A DNA stretch of 64,000 nt from an uncultured Ruminiclostridium sp. (lineage in GTDB: Bacteria; Bacillota; Clostridia; Oscillospirales; Ruminococcaceae): contig CANQED010000004.1 of NCBI GenBank assembly GCA_947594425.1, forward strand, positions 62,001 through 126,000, in the 5' to 3' direction. Position numbers and translations under genes: made by a program. The notes under the pieces are model-generated. The model had not been told where the DNA came from. It did no database searches and worked only from the letters and a program-made list of their open reading frames with translations. This document shows positions 10,781 through 18,869 of this stretch, in pieces. Position 1 is the first letter of the stretch, and each line of letters starts with the position of its first letter.

Positions 10781-11242
10781 ATGAGTGAGCGCGGCGACAA
10801 GGCTAAAGAATTATTTATGAGCGGGTACAACTGTACCCAGTCGGTTTTGCTCGCTTTTTCCGACCTTACGGGGCTTGACGACGTTACGGCGGCAAGGCTT
10901 GCGAGCGGCTTCGGCGGTGGAATGGGCAGAATGAGAGAGGTCTGCGGTACGCTGTGCGGGGCGTTTATGGCGGCGGGGATAATAAACGGCTACGAGAGCC
11001 CCGCCGACTTTTCCGAAAAAGCGCGGACATATAAGATGATACAGGATATCGCCGCCGAATTTAAAGCCAAAAACGGCAGCATTATATGCAGAGAGCTGCT
11101 CGGGCTTAAATCGGCGGAGGGTACTTATATTCCCGAAAAGCGCACAAAAGAGTATTACGCCAAAAGACCCTGCCCTATGCTTGCAAAGCAGGCGGCGGAA
11201 ATTCTCGAGGATTATCTTAAAAAGCTGACGGCTGAAAATTAG
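10781..11242 (+). CDS. C_GCAxxG_C_C family protein
   Basis: 153 residues. It carries the family pattern: YNCTQSVLLAF near residue 17, FGGGMGRMREVCGTLCGAFMAAG near 46-70, and a late cysteine in KRPCPMLAKQAAEIL. The conserved cysteines suggest a metal or redox cofactor, but the function is unknown. Ribosome site GGCGGGAG. Its position after pflB-pflA and before an SDR gene is compatible with anaerobic redox metabolism, without proving it. Confidence 0.85.
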   Translation: MSERGDKAKELFMSGYNCTQSVLLAFSDLTGLDDVTAARLASGFGGGMGRMREVCGTLCGAFMAAGIINGYESPADFSEKARTYKMIQDIAAEFKAKNGSIICRELLGLKSAEGTYIPEKRTKEYYAKRPCPMLAKQAAEILEDYLKKLTAEN

Positions 11243-11274
11243 CCGTACATATAAAAATACGGGAGGATACAAAA

Positions 11275-12042
11275 ATGATAGCTCTTATCACGGGGGCAAG
11301 CTCGGGTATCGGCAGAGAGCTTGCGAAAAATATGGCGTCAAGAGGAGTAAATCTTATTCTTGTCGCAAGGCGGACCGAGAGGCTGTTACAGCTAAAGCAG
11401 GAGATACAGTATAACTGCTCTAACGTTAAGGTAAAGACGATAACCGCCGACCTTTCTCGCGAGGACAGGTGCAGGGAGCTTTACGAAAAGGTAAAGGATT
11501 ATAACATAGATTTTCTTTTTAACAACGCGGGATTTGGGCTGTACGGCGATTTTATCCATACGAGCCTTGACGACGAGCTGAATATGATAAACGTCAATAT
11601 AAAGGCTGTTCATATACTTACTAAGCTGTTTCTTGCGGATTTTGCCCGCCGCGATTTCGGATATATTATGAATACCGCGTCGGTTGCGGGCTTTATGGCG
11701 GGACCGCTGTTTGCTACTTATTACGCCACCAAGAATTATGTTTTGCAGCTGACAAAGGCTATATATGAAGAATTGCGGAGCAAGGGCAGCAAGGTAGTCA
11801 TAAGTGCGCTTTGCCCCGGGCCGGTCGATACCGAGTTCAACACCGTAGCGGGTATCAAAAAATTCGGTATGCCTACGGTGTCCGACGCATATGTGGCGGA
11901 TTATGCCGTAGAGAGAATGCTGTGCGGGGATCTTGTAATTATCCCCGGCGTTACCACTAAAGCCGCCGCGGCAAGTTCGCGCTTTGCTCCGACAAAGCTG
12001 CTGCTCAGGACCGTAAGAACCATTCAGGAGCAAAAAAATTAA
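11275..12042 (+). CDS. Short-chain dehydrogenase/reductase
   Basis: 255 residues of the classical SDR fold: GASSGIGRELA at about 6-16 for NAD(P) binding, NNAG near residue 83, and the catalytic YYATK with Tyr-x3-Lys near 150, preceded by the Ser in NTASVAG. RRTERL after the second strand suggests NADP preference. The substrate cannot be read from sequence. Ribosome site GGGAGGA. It is followed by a GH26 gene after 11 bases, so a sugar-related substrate is possible. Confidence 0.9.
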   Translation: MIALITGASSGIGRELAKNMASRGVNLILVARRTERLLQLKQEIQYNCSNVKVKTITADLSREDRCRELYEKVKDYNIDFLFNNAGFGLYGDFIHTSLDDELNMINVNIKAVHILTKLFLADFARRDFGYIMNTASVAGFMAGPLFATYYATKNYVLQLTKAIYEELRSKGSKVVISALCPGPVDTEFNTVAGIKKFGMPTVSDAYVADYAVERMLCGDLVIIPGVTTKAAAASSRFAPTKLLLRTVRTIQEQKN

Positions 12043-12053
12043 GCGGAGGCACA

Positions 12054-13184
12054 ATGGCATATACTACTGATTTTGAGCGGCTGTTTTCCTCGCTCTCGTA
12101 CAAGCCCGACCCTAATACTTTGGTGTCGAAAAATTCAAGCGAGAAGACGAAAAAGCTGTTCGAGTATTTAAAAAGCATATACGGTAAAAAATTTCTCGCG
12201 GGGCAGCAATATTTACAGCCGAGCGAGTTTGAGGACGTCGTATATTATCGCGTGACCGGAAAGCTGCCCGCGGTTCGCGGATATGATTTTATGGGCATAA
12301 GCACCTGCCGAAAGCCCGACGACCAAGCCCAAAGGGCGATAAAATGGGCGACCGAGTGCGGGGGCATAGTCACTATGTGCTGGCACTGGTACGCGCCCGA
12401 CGATATGAACGATTATTCTAAAGGCTCGGCGTTTTATTACAAGACGACGGAGTATAATAATAAAACGAGCTTTGACCTGCTTAAAGCCGTCACCGAGGGC
12501 ACGGCGGAATATGATTTTGTTATCCGCGAAATGGACGGGGTAGCGGCTGAGCTTAAGAAAATGGCGGAGCTTGATATCCCGGTGCTTTGGCGGCCGCTGC
12601 ACGAGGCAAACGGCGGCTGGTTCTGGTGGGGAGGCCGTGACGACGAGGAGCATATCGAGGCATATAAAAAGCTTTGGTATATAATGTTTGACCGCTTTGA
12701 AAACTATCACAAGCTTAATAATCTTATCTGGGTATGGAACGGGCAGGACAAGCGTATGGCGGTAGACCCCAATACATATGATATTTACGGCGACGATATT
12801 TATTCGGAGCAGCCGAATGACCATTCGTCGCTTAAAGAGCGTTTTGATTATGCGCAGGAATACAATCACGGCAAGCTGACCGCTTTGTCCGAGTGCGGGT
12901 ATATCCCTCACCCCGACAATATGAAAGCCGACAAGGTAAAGTGGCTGTGGTGGCTGCCGTGGTGGGGCGGCTTTGTGTATAAGACAAAAGAGTACAGACC
13001 CGTTATCGAAAACGGCTTTCCGATAATAAATGACGAAAAGATGTCCGAGGAATTTTTAAAAGAGGTATTCTCGCATAAGGACGTTGTGTGCTTGCAGGAT
13101 CTGCCGTGGTGGGACGATAAAAAATACAAGCTGCCCGATAGGCTTATCTCTAATCTTAATGGTGTGGGTGAATTTAGAAGATGA
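12054..13184 (+). CDS. Glycoside hydrolase family 26 enzyme (beta-mannanase-like), cytosolic
   Basis: 376 residues matching a GH26 TIM barrel. The acid/base Glu is E184 in RPLHEANGGWFWWGG and the nucleophile is E280 in TALSECGYIPHPD. CWHWYAPDD and WVWNGQD are further family blocks. GH26 members cleave beta-1,4-mannan or related glucans. There is no signal peptide or binding module, so it probably acts on imported oligosaccharides inside the cell. Start after GGAGG; the stop overlaps the ATG of the next gene (ATGA). Confidence 0.9.
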   Translation: MAYTTDFERLFSSLSYKPDPNTLVSKNSSEKTKKLFEYLKSIYGKKFLAGQQYLQPSEFEDVVYYRVTGKLPAVRGYDFMGISTCRKPDDQAQRAIKWATECGGIVTMCWHWYAPDDMNDYSKGSAFYYKTTEYNNKTSFDLLKAVTEGTAEYDFVIREMDGVAAELKKMAELDIPVLWRPLHEANGGWFWWGGRDDEEHIEAYKKLWYIMFDRFENYHKLNNLIWVWNGQDKRMAVDPNTYDIYGDDIYSEQPNDHSSLKERFDYAQEYNHGKLTALSECGYIPHPDNMKADKVKWLWWLPWWGGFVYKTKEYRPVIENGFPIINDEKMSEEFLKEVFSHKDVVCLQDLPWWDDKKYKLPDRLISNLNGVGEFRR

Positions 13185-13675
13185 AAAAAACCGTTATAGT
13201 TTTGATCCTTGCCTCGTTGCTTTTGTGCGGATGCTCCGAGCAAAATGCGGAAAGTACATCAAGCGCCGTTAGCTCGGAAAGCGTATCCGAAGAAAGCGGA
13301 CAGCTTACTTGCGCCGACATTGCACAGAAGATACTCACATTCGCCGAGTTTCCCTCAATGGGAGTTGTCGAGGACGAAAATATGCTCCAGAGCATAATGG
13401 ACTTTTCCACCCCCGATATAGCGGAATACAGCGTATATCAGCACCTGCTGAGCGTACATTTGCAGGAGGTCATAGTTATACGCTCAAATGACACCGCCGC
13501 TACATTAGAGACGCTTAAGGCGCGCAAGCAGACGCTGATAGACCAGATCGCGTTTTATCCCGAGCAAAAGGAGGCGGCCGAGGGTACCGTCGTCGGGAGT
13601 AAGGGCGATATATGCTATCTTATAACCCACGAGCAGGCAAGCGATATCGAGAAAAAGCTGCTCGAGATACTGTAA
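13181..13675 (+). CDS. DUF4358 lipoprotein
   Basis: 164 residues. The lipoprotein signal MKKTVIVLILASLLLCGC has its lipidated Cys at about residue 18, followed by a Ser-rich linker and a domain of about 110 residues that I recognise as DUF4358, a family common in clostridial lipoproteins with no known function. It overlaps the GH26 gene by 4 bases. It is closed by a strong terminator. Confidence 0.8.
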   Translation: MKKTVIVLILASLLLCGCSEQNAESTSSAVSSESVSEESGQLTCADIAQKILTFAEFPSMGVVEDENMLQSIMDFSTPDIAEYSVYQHLLSVHLQEVIVIRSNDTAATLETLKARKQTLIDQIAFYPEQKEAAEGTVVGSKGDICYLITHEQASDIEKKLLEIL

Positions 13676-13694
13676 ATAATGTAACTGCGCAAAA

Positions 13695-13727
13695 ATATAC
13701 CCGTGAACTTAATGCTCACGGGTATAT
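13695..13727. terminator. Bidirectional intrinsic terminator
   Basis: ATATACCCGTGA (13695-13706) pairs with TCACGGGTATAT (13716-13727), 12 bp perfect, with A-rich and T-rich flanks on both sides. It ends the DUF4358 gene and the converging cyclophilin gene. Confidence 0.9.
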
Positions 13728-13730
13728 TGT

Positions 13731-14201
13731 TTATTCGATCGTTATGCTCTTTATTACCTGAGGTTTTAAGGGTTTATTTGCATAATCCACCACTACCGAG
13801 GCTATCTCATCGACAGCGTCCATACCCTCTACTACTTTGCCGAATGCGGCATAATGGCCGTCAAGGTGCGGGGCGTCCGCGTGCATAATAAAGAACTGCG
13901 AGCTTGCCGAATTGGGGTTCATAGCACGCGCCATAGAAAGTACCCCGCGCGTGTGCTTAAGGTCGTTCTTTACGCCGTTAGCCTCAAATTCGCCCTTGAT
14001 ATTAGTGCCCGAGCCGCCTGTACCCGTGCCGAGCGGGCAGCCTCCCTGTATCATAAACCCGCTTATAACTCTGTGAAAGGTAAGCCCGTTGTAAAAGCCC
14101 TCTTTAACAAGCTTTTCAAAATTGGCGCAGGTTATCGGCGCGATATCGGGATAAAGCTCCGCCTTTATCTTCTTTCCGTTTTCCATTTCGATGACTATCA
14201 T
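13731..14201 (-). CDS. Peptidyl-prolyl cis-trans isomerase, cyclophilin type
   Basis: 156 residues, a compact cytosolic cyclophilin. Active-site blocks are FHRVISGFMIQGG (Arg and Phe of the proline pocket), the loop GTGTGGSGTNIKGEF, SMARAMNPNSASSQFFI and HLDGHYAAFGKVVEGMD. It assists folding by isomerising X-Pro bonds. It is the last gene on a minus-strand run. A second cyclophilin, a lipoprotein, is at 62032. Confidence 0.95.
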   Translation of the reverse strand: MIVIEMENGKKIKAELYPDIAPITCANFEKLVKEGFYNGLTFHRVISGFMIQGGCPLGTGTGGSGTNIKGEFEANGVKNDLKHTRGVLSMARAMNPNSASSQFFIMHADAPHLDGHYAAFGKVVEGMDAVDEIASVVVDYANKPLKPQVIKSITIE

Positions 14202-14222
14202 ATGTATTTTTCCTTTCTTATT

Positions 14223-15428
14223 TCAGCGCGATTTGCCGCGCCTTTTTATTATAATTATCACCATAGCGGCAAGCAAAGCTATTACCCCCGCTATTATCAG
14301 ACTGATATAAAGCGAGCCGAAAATAGGGTCGCTGCTCGAATTAGGGTGCAAGGGGAGAGGGTCGTAAGAAAATTCCTCTCGGCTTTCTTCCGCCTTGTCA
14401 AAATATTCCATAGCCCTAAGATAGCTTCTGCTCTCGGCTCTGTCCGCGCGGTGATTAAACGATAACGCTAGCGGCGACGGGTCGCTGTACATCTCGTATG
14501 AAGGTTTATAGTAAAATTCACCGCTTTGGTAGGTGTTATGCGAGTTCCAGACAACGTCATAATATGCCCATCTGCCGTCAATATTGACTGCCGCAAACTC
14601 GTGATTTTGCCCCGCGTCTATCAGATCTTTATAAAAAATCGGGCTGTCCACGGTGGCGGCTTTTAGGTTGACGGTCTCTATCCCCTGAGCCTCAAGCAGA
14701 GCGCAGAACAGATTAGTATACCCGCTGCACACCGTCCTTTTTCTTTCGAGGACGTTTTTAAGGCAAATGGTCGATAACGTGACCGATTGGTCACGCGCGT
14801 CATGATCGTAGGCTATGTTGTCCGACACCCATTTTCCCGTGGCAAGCATTTTGTCATAGTCGCTTTCTATGCCGCTGTTTATCTCGTCGGACAGGGCTAT
14901 TATATCGTTTATCGTCTGCTCTACCGAGTCGGGGTCGAGGTCGTCCGACACATAGCTTGCCCACGCCTCGCTGCCGGTCTTAATAATATGCTCTAAGGTC
15001 TCGGCGTTGTGTTCTTTTATCCCGTTATCGGGGAAAAACCACTCGCCGTCGTATGTTATCGCATAATTAAGTATCGAGCCGTCGTTTAAGACAAAAAATA
15101 ACTGATATCTCCCGTCCGGTACGTCCTTTGTGTCAATAGAACCGCTAAAGCTGCCGTCGTCTTTGATATCGAGCTTTGCGTAAGAATCCTCTTCGGTAGG
15201 GATATAAACGGACTTGATATGCCCGTTTTCTGTGTACTTGCCCTCTAAAGATATAGTATCGCCGTCTATTTTGATATCGCAGTAAGCGTTGGGGTTGTAC
15301 GAGGTGACGAGCTCATAAGCCTTGCCTATGCTAACGGTATCGCCGCTGTCGGCATAGCAGGGGACTGAGCTTAATATTAAAGCCGCCCCCGCCGCTATGC
15401 ACGCCGAGGCTTTAGTCAATGACCTCAT
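14223..15428 (-). CDS. Exported transglutaminase-like protein with C-terminal membrane anchor
   Basis: 401 residues. There is an N-terminal signal peptide ending near residue 26 (SSVPCYA), and a central transglutaminase-like core with the triad C234 (RTVCSGY), H276 (NHEFAAV) and D291 (YYDVVWNS). A transmembrane helix at about 370-392 is followed by KRRGKSR. Such proteins act outside the membrane, as proteases or cross-linkers; the substrate is unknown. The ATG lies inside the end of the copper ATPase gene (17-base overlap) behind GAGGCAGGG, indicating coupled expression. Confidence 0.85.
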   Translation of the reverse strand: MRSLTKASACIAAGAALILSSVPCYADSGDTVSIGKAYELVTSYNPNAYCDIKIDGDTISLEGKYTENGHIKSVYIPTEEDSYAKLDIKDDGSFSGSIDTKDVPDGRYQLFFVLNDGSILNYAITYDGEWFFPDNGIKEHNAETLEHIIKTGSEAWASYVSDDLDPDSVEQTINDIIALSDEINSGIESDYDKMLATGKWVSDNIAYDHDARDQSVTLSTICLKNVLERKRTVCSGYTNLFCALLEAQGIETVNLKAATVDSPIFYKDLIDAGQNHEFAAVNIDGRWAYYDVVWNSHNTYQSGEFYYKPSYEMYSDPSPLALSFNHRADRAESRSYLRAMEYFDKAEESREEFSYDPLPLHPNSSSDPIFGSLYISLIIAGVIALLAAMVIIIIKRRGKSR

Positions 15429-15612
15429 ACCCTGCCTCGGTAACAGCGTCTTTAAGCTGCTGAACGCTTACGTTTTCGGGGTGCTGCACGGTCACCTTTT
15501 TGTTAGCTACATCTGCCTCGGCGGTCACGCCGTCGATAGCACCGAGAGCCTTTTCTACAGTAGCCTTACAATGTGCGCACATCATGCCGTCGACATTTAA
15601 TACGGTCTGCAT
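15412..15612 (-). CDS. copZ: CopZ-like copper chaperone, probable internal initiation within copA
   Basis: Inside copA and in the same frame, AAAGGAGG (minus strand, 15628-15621) stands 8 bases before ATG at 15612, opening 66 residues: MQTVLNVDGMMCAHC, then the rest of one heavy-metal-associated domain ending GYEVID. This is the size of a free-standing CopZ. The ribosome site is as good as any in the window and is unexpected inside a coding region. I infer that free CopZ and the CopA-CopZ fusion are both made. It could be a fossil ribosome site left by a gene fusion. Confidence 0.6.
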   Translation of the reverse strand: MQTVLNVDGMMCAHCKATVEKALGAIDGVTAEADVANKKVTVQHPENVSVQQLKDAVTEAGYEVID

Positions 15613-17913
15613 AGTCTTTACCTCCTTTTTTTGTACACTGATTTGCGGCTCAGTGAACGTTTGTGCTTTTTTAGGCTTATAAAATCTCAGCCTGAGCGCG
15701 TTTGTCACCACCGACACCGAGCTAAAGCTCATAGCGGCGGCGGCTATCATAGGATTTAGCATTATCCCGAACGCTGGGTATAATACGCCCGCCGCTATCG
15801 GTATGCCTATTATATTATATATAAACGCCCAGAAGAGATTTTCCTTTATATTAGTCATTACTCGGCGGCTAAGCGCTATAGCCGATACCGCGTCTGTAAG
15901 CTCGCCCGACACAAGCACAATATCCGCCGAATCTATGGCTATATCCGTGCCCGCGCCTACCGCTATGCCTACGCTTGCCGCCGTCAGTGCGGGCGCGTCG
16001 TTAATGCCGTCGCCCGTCATGGCTACCGTGTGACCCTTTGCCATTAAGTCGGTGATTATCTCGGATTTATTTTCGGGGAGAAGCGAGCTGTAAACCTCGT
16101 CTATACCCGCCTCGGCGCATATCGCCTTAGCTGTCTGCTCGTTGTCGCCGGTAAGCATAAGCGTTTTTATCTTCATCGAGTGCAGCTGCTCTATAGCCGC
16201 GCGGCTGCTCTCTTTTATTGTGTCAGCCGCCGCGATAACTCCGAGCGCCTTATTGTCGTCGGCTAAAATAAGCGAGGTCTTGCCCGACTGCTCGTATTCG
16301 TTTATCTTAGCTGAAATATCGGGGGATAAAGCTATCCCGTCTATCATTTTTCTGTTTCCGAGATAGTATGTCTTGCCGCCGACAGTGCCCTTTATCCCTT
16401 TTCCTATGATAACGTCAAAATCCTCTACCGCGCTAAGCTTAACGCCGCTCTGCTTAGCTTTTTCGGTGACGGCAAAGGCGAGCGGGTGATTAGACGAGCC
16501 CTCGAGCGACGCCGCGATTTTTAACAGTTCGGCGTTATCTTCGGGGTACATATCGGTGACGACGGGAAGCCCGTTTGTCACCGTACCCGTCTTGTCAAAC
16601 GCTATTATGTCGGTCTTTCCCGCCGTTTCAAGTGCGGCGGCGGATTTAATAAGAATACCGTTTCTTGCGGCTGTTCCCGTCCCGACCGTAACGGCTACGG
16701 GCGTTGCAAGTCCGAGCGCGCAGGGGCAGGATATAACGAGCACAGTCACCGCCGCAGACAGAGCAAACTCAAACCCTTGTCCCACTAACATCCATATTAT
16801 AAAGACTATCAGCGATATGCTCATCACTATCGGAACAAATATGCCGCTTATCTTGTTGGCAAGCCTTGCGATAGGCGCTTTTGTTGCGGACGCCTCCTCT
16901 ACAAGACGTATTATCTGCGAAAGCGCGGTATCCTCGCCGACCTTTTCGGCTCTCATCTCAAAGTATCCGCTCATATTTATCGTCGCGCCTATTACCTTGT
17001 CGCCGACCGACTTTTCAACAGGTATGCTTTCGCCCGTTATCGCCGACTCGTTAAGACTGCCGCTGCCGCTTATTATCACGCCGTCGGCGGCCGCCGCCTC
17101 TCCCGCCTTTACGGCGATTATGTCGCCCTTTACTATCTCTTCGGCGGGAATAGTCAGCTTCTTGCCGTCACGTATAACAGTAGCGGATTTTGGTGCTAAG
17201 TCCATAAGCCCCGTCACAGCCTCGGTAGTCTTTTTCTTAGAGCGCGCCTCTAAGGATTTTCCGAGGGTTATCAGCGTCAGGATAGTGCCCGCGCCCTCAA
17301 AGTATAGGTCGGTCATATATTTTGACACAAGCTCTATATCCGAGTGTCCCAGCCCCCAGCCGATACGGTATATCGCAAATATTCCGTAAGCGAGCGACGC
17401 CGACGCGCCCACAGCTATCAGCGTGTCCATATTAGGCGCACCGTGGAAAAGCGACTTATACCCGTTAATAAAATACGACCTGTTTATAATTACAATAGGC
17501 AGGCAGAGCAAAAACTGCGTAAACGCAAATGTTATCGCGTTTTCGGTCCCGTGCATAAAAGAGGGCAGGGGCAGTCCTATCATATGTCCCATTGAGATGT
17601 AGAACAGCACCAGCATAAAGCCAAGCGACATAAAGAACCGCTTTAACAGCGCCTTAGCCTCGTCGCTGTCGTTAGACCTTGCGGCCTTTTCCTGCTTTGC
17701 GCCCGCGACGGATGCGCCGTATCCCGCCTTTTCTATCGAAGCGATAATATCGCTCTCGCTGACCTTATTTTCGTCAAATTCGGCGGTCATCGAGTTTTGA
17801 AGCAGGTTTACCGAGGCAACTTCTACTCCGTCTAAGCTGCCCGCGGCCTTTTCTACATGGGCCTGACAGGCGGCACAGGTCATACCCTTTATATCAAATT
17901 TAACCTTTTTCAT
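15412..17913 (-). CDS. copA: Copper-exporting P1B ATPase fused to a C-terminal CopZ-like domain
   Basis: 833 residues from ATG at 17913, chosen over upstream in-frame starts because AAGAGGTC precedes it. An N-terminal heavy-metal domain has C13 and C16 (GMTCAACQ). A membrane core follows, with ISCPCALGLATP marking Cu(I) transport, then DKTGTVTNG with the phosphorylated Asp and GDGINDAPAL. A linker of about 25 residues leads into a second metal-binding domain (GMMCAHCKATV) that ends the protein. CopA proteins export Cu(I). The extra C-terminal domain is the size of a free CopZ chaperone and has its own ribosome site (next entry). The preceding GNAT stop lies 14 bases upstream. Confidence 0.95.
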   Translation of the reverse strand: MKKVKFDIKGMTCAACQAHVEKAAGSLDGVEVASVNLLQNSMTAEFDENKVSESDIIASIEKAGYGASVAGAKQEKAARSNDSDEAKALLKRFFMSLGFMLVLFYISMGHMIGLPLPSFMHGTENAITFAFTQFLLCLPIVIINRSYFINGYKSLFHGAPNMDTLIAVGASASLAYGIFAIYRIGWGLGHSDIELVSKYMTDLYFEGAGTILTLITLGKSLEARSKKKTTEAVTGLMDLAPKSATVIRDGKKLTIPAEEIVKGDIIAVKAGEAAAADGVIISGSGSLNESAITGESIPVEKSVGDKVIGATINMSGYFEMRAEKVGEDTALSQIIRLVEEASATKAPIARLANKISGIFVPIVMSISLIVFIIWMLVGQGFEFALSAAVTVLVISCPCALGLATPVAVTVGTGTAARNGILIKSAAALETAGKTDIIAFDKTGTVTNGLPVVTDMYPEDNAELLKIAASLEGSSNHPLAFAVTEKAKQSGVKLSAVEDFDVIIGKGIKGTVGGKTYYLGNRKMIDGIALSPDISAKINEYEQSGKTSLILADDNKALGVIAAADTIKESSRAAIEQLHSMKIKTLMLTGDNEQTAKAICAEAGIDEVYSSLLPENKSEIITDLMAKGHTVAMTGDGINDAPALTAASVGIAVGAGTDIAIDSADIVLVSGELTDAVSAIALSRRVMTNIKENLFWAFIYNIIGIPIAAGVLYPAFGIMLNPMIAAAAMSFSSVSVVTNALRLRFYKPKKAQTFTEPQISVQKKEVKTMQTVLNVDGMMCAHCKATVEKALGAIDGVTAEADVANKKVTVQHPENVSVQQLKDAVTEAGYEVID

Positions 17914-17927
17914 TTTTTGACCTCTTA

Positions 17928-18425
17928 TCAGTCTATATCTAACCTCATAACATAATCGTCCATAACGAACCCTCCGCCGATATCGGCGCATTTTTCTTCG
18001 GCTACATAAAAGCCTTTCTTTTTATAAATGGCGATAGTGGGGTCGTTGTGGCGGTTAACCGTAAGGTAGATATATTTTAGACCGTTGTCCTTACAGTACC
18101 CGCGCAAAAAGTCAAACGCCTTAGACGCGTATCCTTTGCCGCGGTGCTGCTTTTTGACATACAGCTTGCTTAAAAACAAAGCGTTTTTTTCACTCTCGGG
18201 GTGTATTCCCGTATAGCCGACGATCTCGTTATTATCGTAAAACAGATAATATTCGTAGCCGTCCTTTATCTGCGAGGTAACGGCGCTGACGGACTGGAAC
18301 TTGTCCAGCATATAATTTATCTGCTCCTCGCTTATTATTATGCCGAAATATTCGTGCCATATCTCCTGCGCCGTATCGGCAAGCAGCTTTATCTGCTCGG
18401 CATCTTCTACTTTTAGTATCTCCAT
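17928..18425 (-). CDS. GNAT family N-acetyltransferase
   Basis: 165 residues from ATG at 18425 (MEILKVEDAEQIKLLADTA), preceded by AAGGATGG. Acetyl-CoA binding is shown by LSKLYVKKQHRGKGYASKAF, the R/Q-x-x-G-x-G/A loop. The C-terminus YIYLTVNRHNDPTIAIYKKKGF is typical. Substrate unknown; the pattern resembles the phosphinothricin/RimI-like subgroup. First gene of a transcript with copA and the transglutaminase-like gene. Confidence 0.88.
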   Translation of the reverse strand: MEILKVEDAEQIKLLADTAQEIWHEYFGIIISEEQINYMLDKFQSVSAVTSQIKDGYEYYLFYDNNEIVGYTGIHPESEKNALFLSKLYVKKQHRGKGYASKAFDFLRGYCKDNGLKYIYLTVNRHNDPTIAIYKKKGFYVAEEKCADIGGGFVMDDYVMRLDID

Positions 18426-18486
18426 TTTGCCATCCTTAGTCCGCATTATTGGCGGGTTGTTTAAAAGTGGATAAATTTACTCCTTT

Positions 18487-18515
18487 ATTATACCACTTTC
18501 ATTTTACATTGTCAA
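18487..18515 (-). promoter_or_regulatory. Promoter of the GNAT-copA operon
   Basis: Minus strand TTGACA (18515-18510), 17-base spacer, TATAAT (18492-18487): a full consensus promoter. No recognisable copper operator (CopY-type TACANNTGTA) overlaps it. Confidence 0.9.
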
Positions 18516-18518
18516 CTA

Positions 18519-18740
18519 CTATAAGCCGCAGTTTTTCTTTTTTATCAGCGGCTGGCGCGAAAGCTCATAAAGGCGCATGGTGTCATATTCGGCATAAACG
18601 GTCTTATGCAGCTGGCGGGCGTTTTTTATCTCTCCCGCGCGGGTGTGCAGTCGGCACTGTATCTCGGTGGGCAGGGACAAAAAAAAGCTGCGTGAGCTCG
18701 AGCTAAGGCGTATAAGCTCGTGTAGGTCTTTATATTCCAT
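18519..18740 (-). CDS. Conserved small protein with FFLSLPxEIQxxLH motif
   Basis: 73 residues, ATG preceded by AGGAGGAAGT. It contains SFFLSLPTEIQCRLH near residues 18-32. I recall similar short proteins with an F-LSLP-x-VQ-x-LH motif in Ruminococcaceae genomes, but no function is known to me. It is basic toward the C-terminus (LIKKKNCGL), with no membrane segment. It lies between the pfk terminator and the GNAT promoter, on its own. Confidence 0.65.
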   Translation of the reverse strand: MEYKDLHELIRLSSSSRSFFLSLPTEIQCRLHTRAGEIKNARQLHKTVYAEYDTMRLYELSRQPLIKKKNCGL

Positions 18741-18804
18741 ACTTCCTCCTGTTTTGATTGCAATTTTACATATAGTATTATATCCCGCTGCCGCCGATTA
18801 TGTT

Positions 18805-18843
18805 ACAAAAAATCCTGTCCGCAAAAAGTATTCAGACAGGATT
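18805..18843 (-). terminator. Terminator of pfk
   Basis: AATCCTGTC pairs with GACAGGATT (18811-18819 and 18835-18843), followed on the minus strand by TTTTTT. It is directly downstream of the pfk stop. Confidence 0.9.
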
Positions 18844-18869
18844 GTTCATATTAAATTTTTATATGAAAG

